From NCBI GenBank assembly GCA_026770585.1, contig MU646407.1:142479-152664 (forward strand): a stretch of DNA of 10,186 bases, given 5' to 3'. Numbering within the stretch: the stretch's first letter is position 1; every line of letters begins with the position of its first letter. Positions 9,882 to 10,186 of the stretch are shown here, in pieces. Under the pieces are notes generated by a model that searched no databases, was not told the DNA's origin, and worked only from the letters and a program-made list of their open reading frames with translations. The position numbers and the translations under genes are program-made. The DNA comes from Baffinella frigidus (taxonomy: Eukaryota; Cryptophyceae; Cryptomonadales; Baffinellaceae).

Positions 9882-10096
9882 GGGGTGGAGAAGCAGGCTG
9901 GAAGGCGTCGAGGGGGGGGTGCAGGGAGGTGCGGGTGGGGGGTTGGGGGGGCACCCCCGGCTGCGGCGCCAGCTCCTCCCCCACCTTTTCGCTCTTCCGC
10001 ATCGCACAGCGAGCGCGGATCGCGCGTTGCGAGCCCTGATCAAAAGTCTTCCGTTTTGGAAAATTTGTGACTTTACAAACGTCGGAGTTCGGAGTT

Positions 10097-10125
<29 letters not shown>
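10097..10125. repeat. Poly-C tract (29 bases)
   Basis: An uninterrupted C homopolymer. With the second tract it brackets a 35-base segment, which looks like a contig-end or library artefact but could be genuine. Confidence 0.9.
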
Positions 10126-10127
<2 letters not shown>

Positions 10128-10154
10128 GGGACCGAGCTGCGAACCAGGCGTTCG

Positions 10155-10160
<6 letters not shown>

Positions 10161-10186
<26 letters not shown>
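10161..10186. repeat. Poly-C tract at window end (26 bases)
   Basis: Runs to the last base of the window, so its true length is unknown. This suggests that assembly stopped in the homopolymer. Confidence 0.9.

Noticed and set aside
9774-10127. Minus frame of 117 residues starting in poly-G
   Set aside because: It starts inside a poly-C tract, overlaps the copia-like fragment on the other strand and is low complexity; not supported as a gene.

Overview
The window reads as eukaryotic nuclear DNA, most likely from a green alga or another lineage with the TTTAGGG telomere repeat. Degenerate TTTAGGG-family heptamers (TTTAGGG, TTCAGGG, TTTGGGG, TTGAGGG, TTTCGGG) fill much of the sequence, yet they are interrupted everywhere by unique, GC-rich, protein-like islands. 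Other lineages also use TTTAGGG, so the taxonomic call is tentative. No bacterial operon, rRNA, convincing tRNA or CRISPR array is visible.

My main reading is that the islands are exons of one minus-strand gene threading almost the whole window, from about 9375 down to 859 or 728. I called splice sites by eye: the main path uses GT donors and AG acceptors, and wherever both edges could be called the reading-frame phase carries over. In transcript order the exons encode an N-terminal charged/low-complexity segment, a Cys-containing exon, a Gly-rich exon, a coiled-coil block (five exons), a canonical EF-hand split between two exons, a second EF-hand in one exon, two linker exons, and at least three exons of ankyrin repeats. 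A path ending at the stop at 728 gives 466 codons; the ankyrin reading instead suggests splicing at 859 and continuation toward or beyond position 1. The least certain joints are the start codon, the donor of the Gly-rich exon and the 3' end.

Two things are odd. First, most introns are packed with telomere-like repeats whose C-rich strand is the sense strand (CCCTAAA in the transcript), and in places the repeat itself forms the splice site. Second, many exons exist as one good copy plus one to four decayed tandem copies (truncated, frameshifted, with broken splice sites, or in one case with a micro-inversion). Other introns hold a 21-bp minisatellite, TAGTAG-type repeats, a TCTAGAAGG palindrome array, a long inverted repeat and a 56-bp higher-order repeat.

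Layout by window coordinate: 1-125 G-rich heptamers; 140-430 remnant ankyrin-type exon pair; 441-520 20-bp tandem repeat; 674-739 33-bp duplication; 728-1811 ankyrin exons and copies; 2129-2952 linker exons and copies; 3146-4007 EF-hand exons; 4018-4580 minisatellite, inverted repeat and the last coiled-coil exon with copies; 4580-5140 main telomere-like array; 5141-8201 coiled-coil exons with many copies; 8517-8977 Gly-rich and Cys exons; 9247-9375 first recognised exon; 9714-9881 plus-strand fragment resembling a Ty1/copia polyprotein; 10097-10186 two long poly-C tracts, probably at a contig end.
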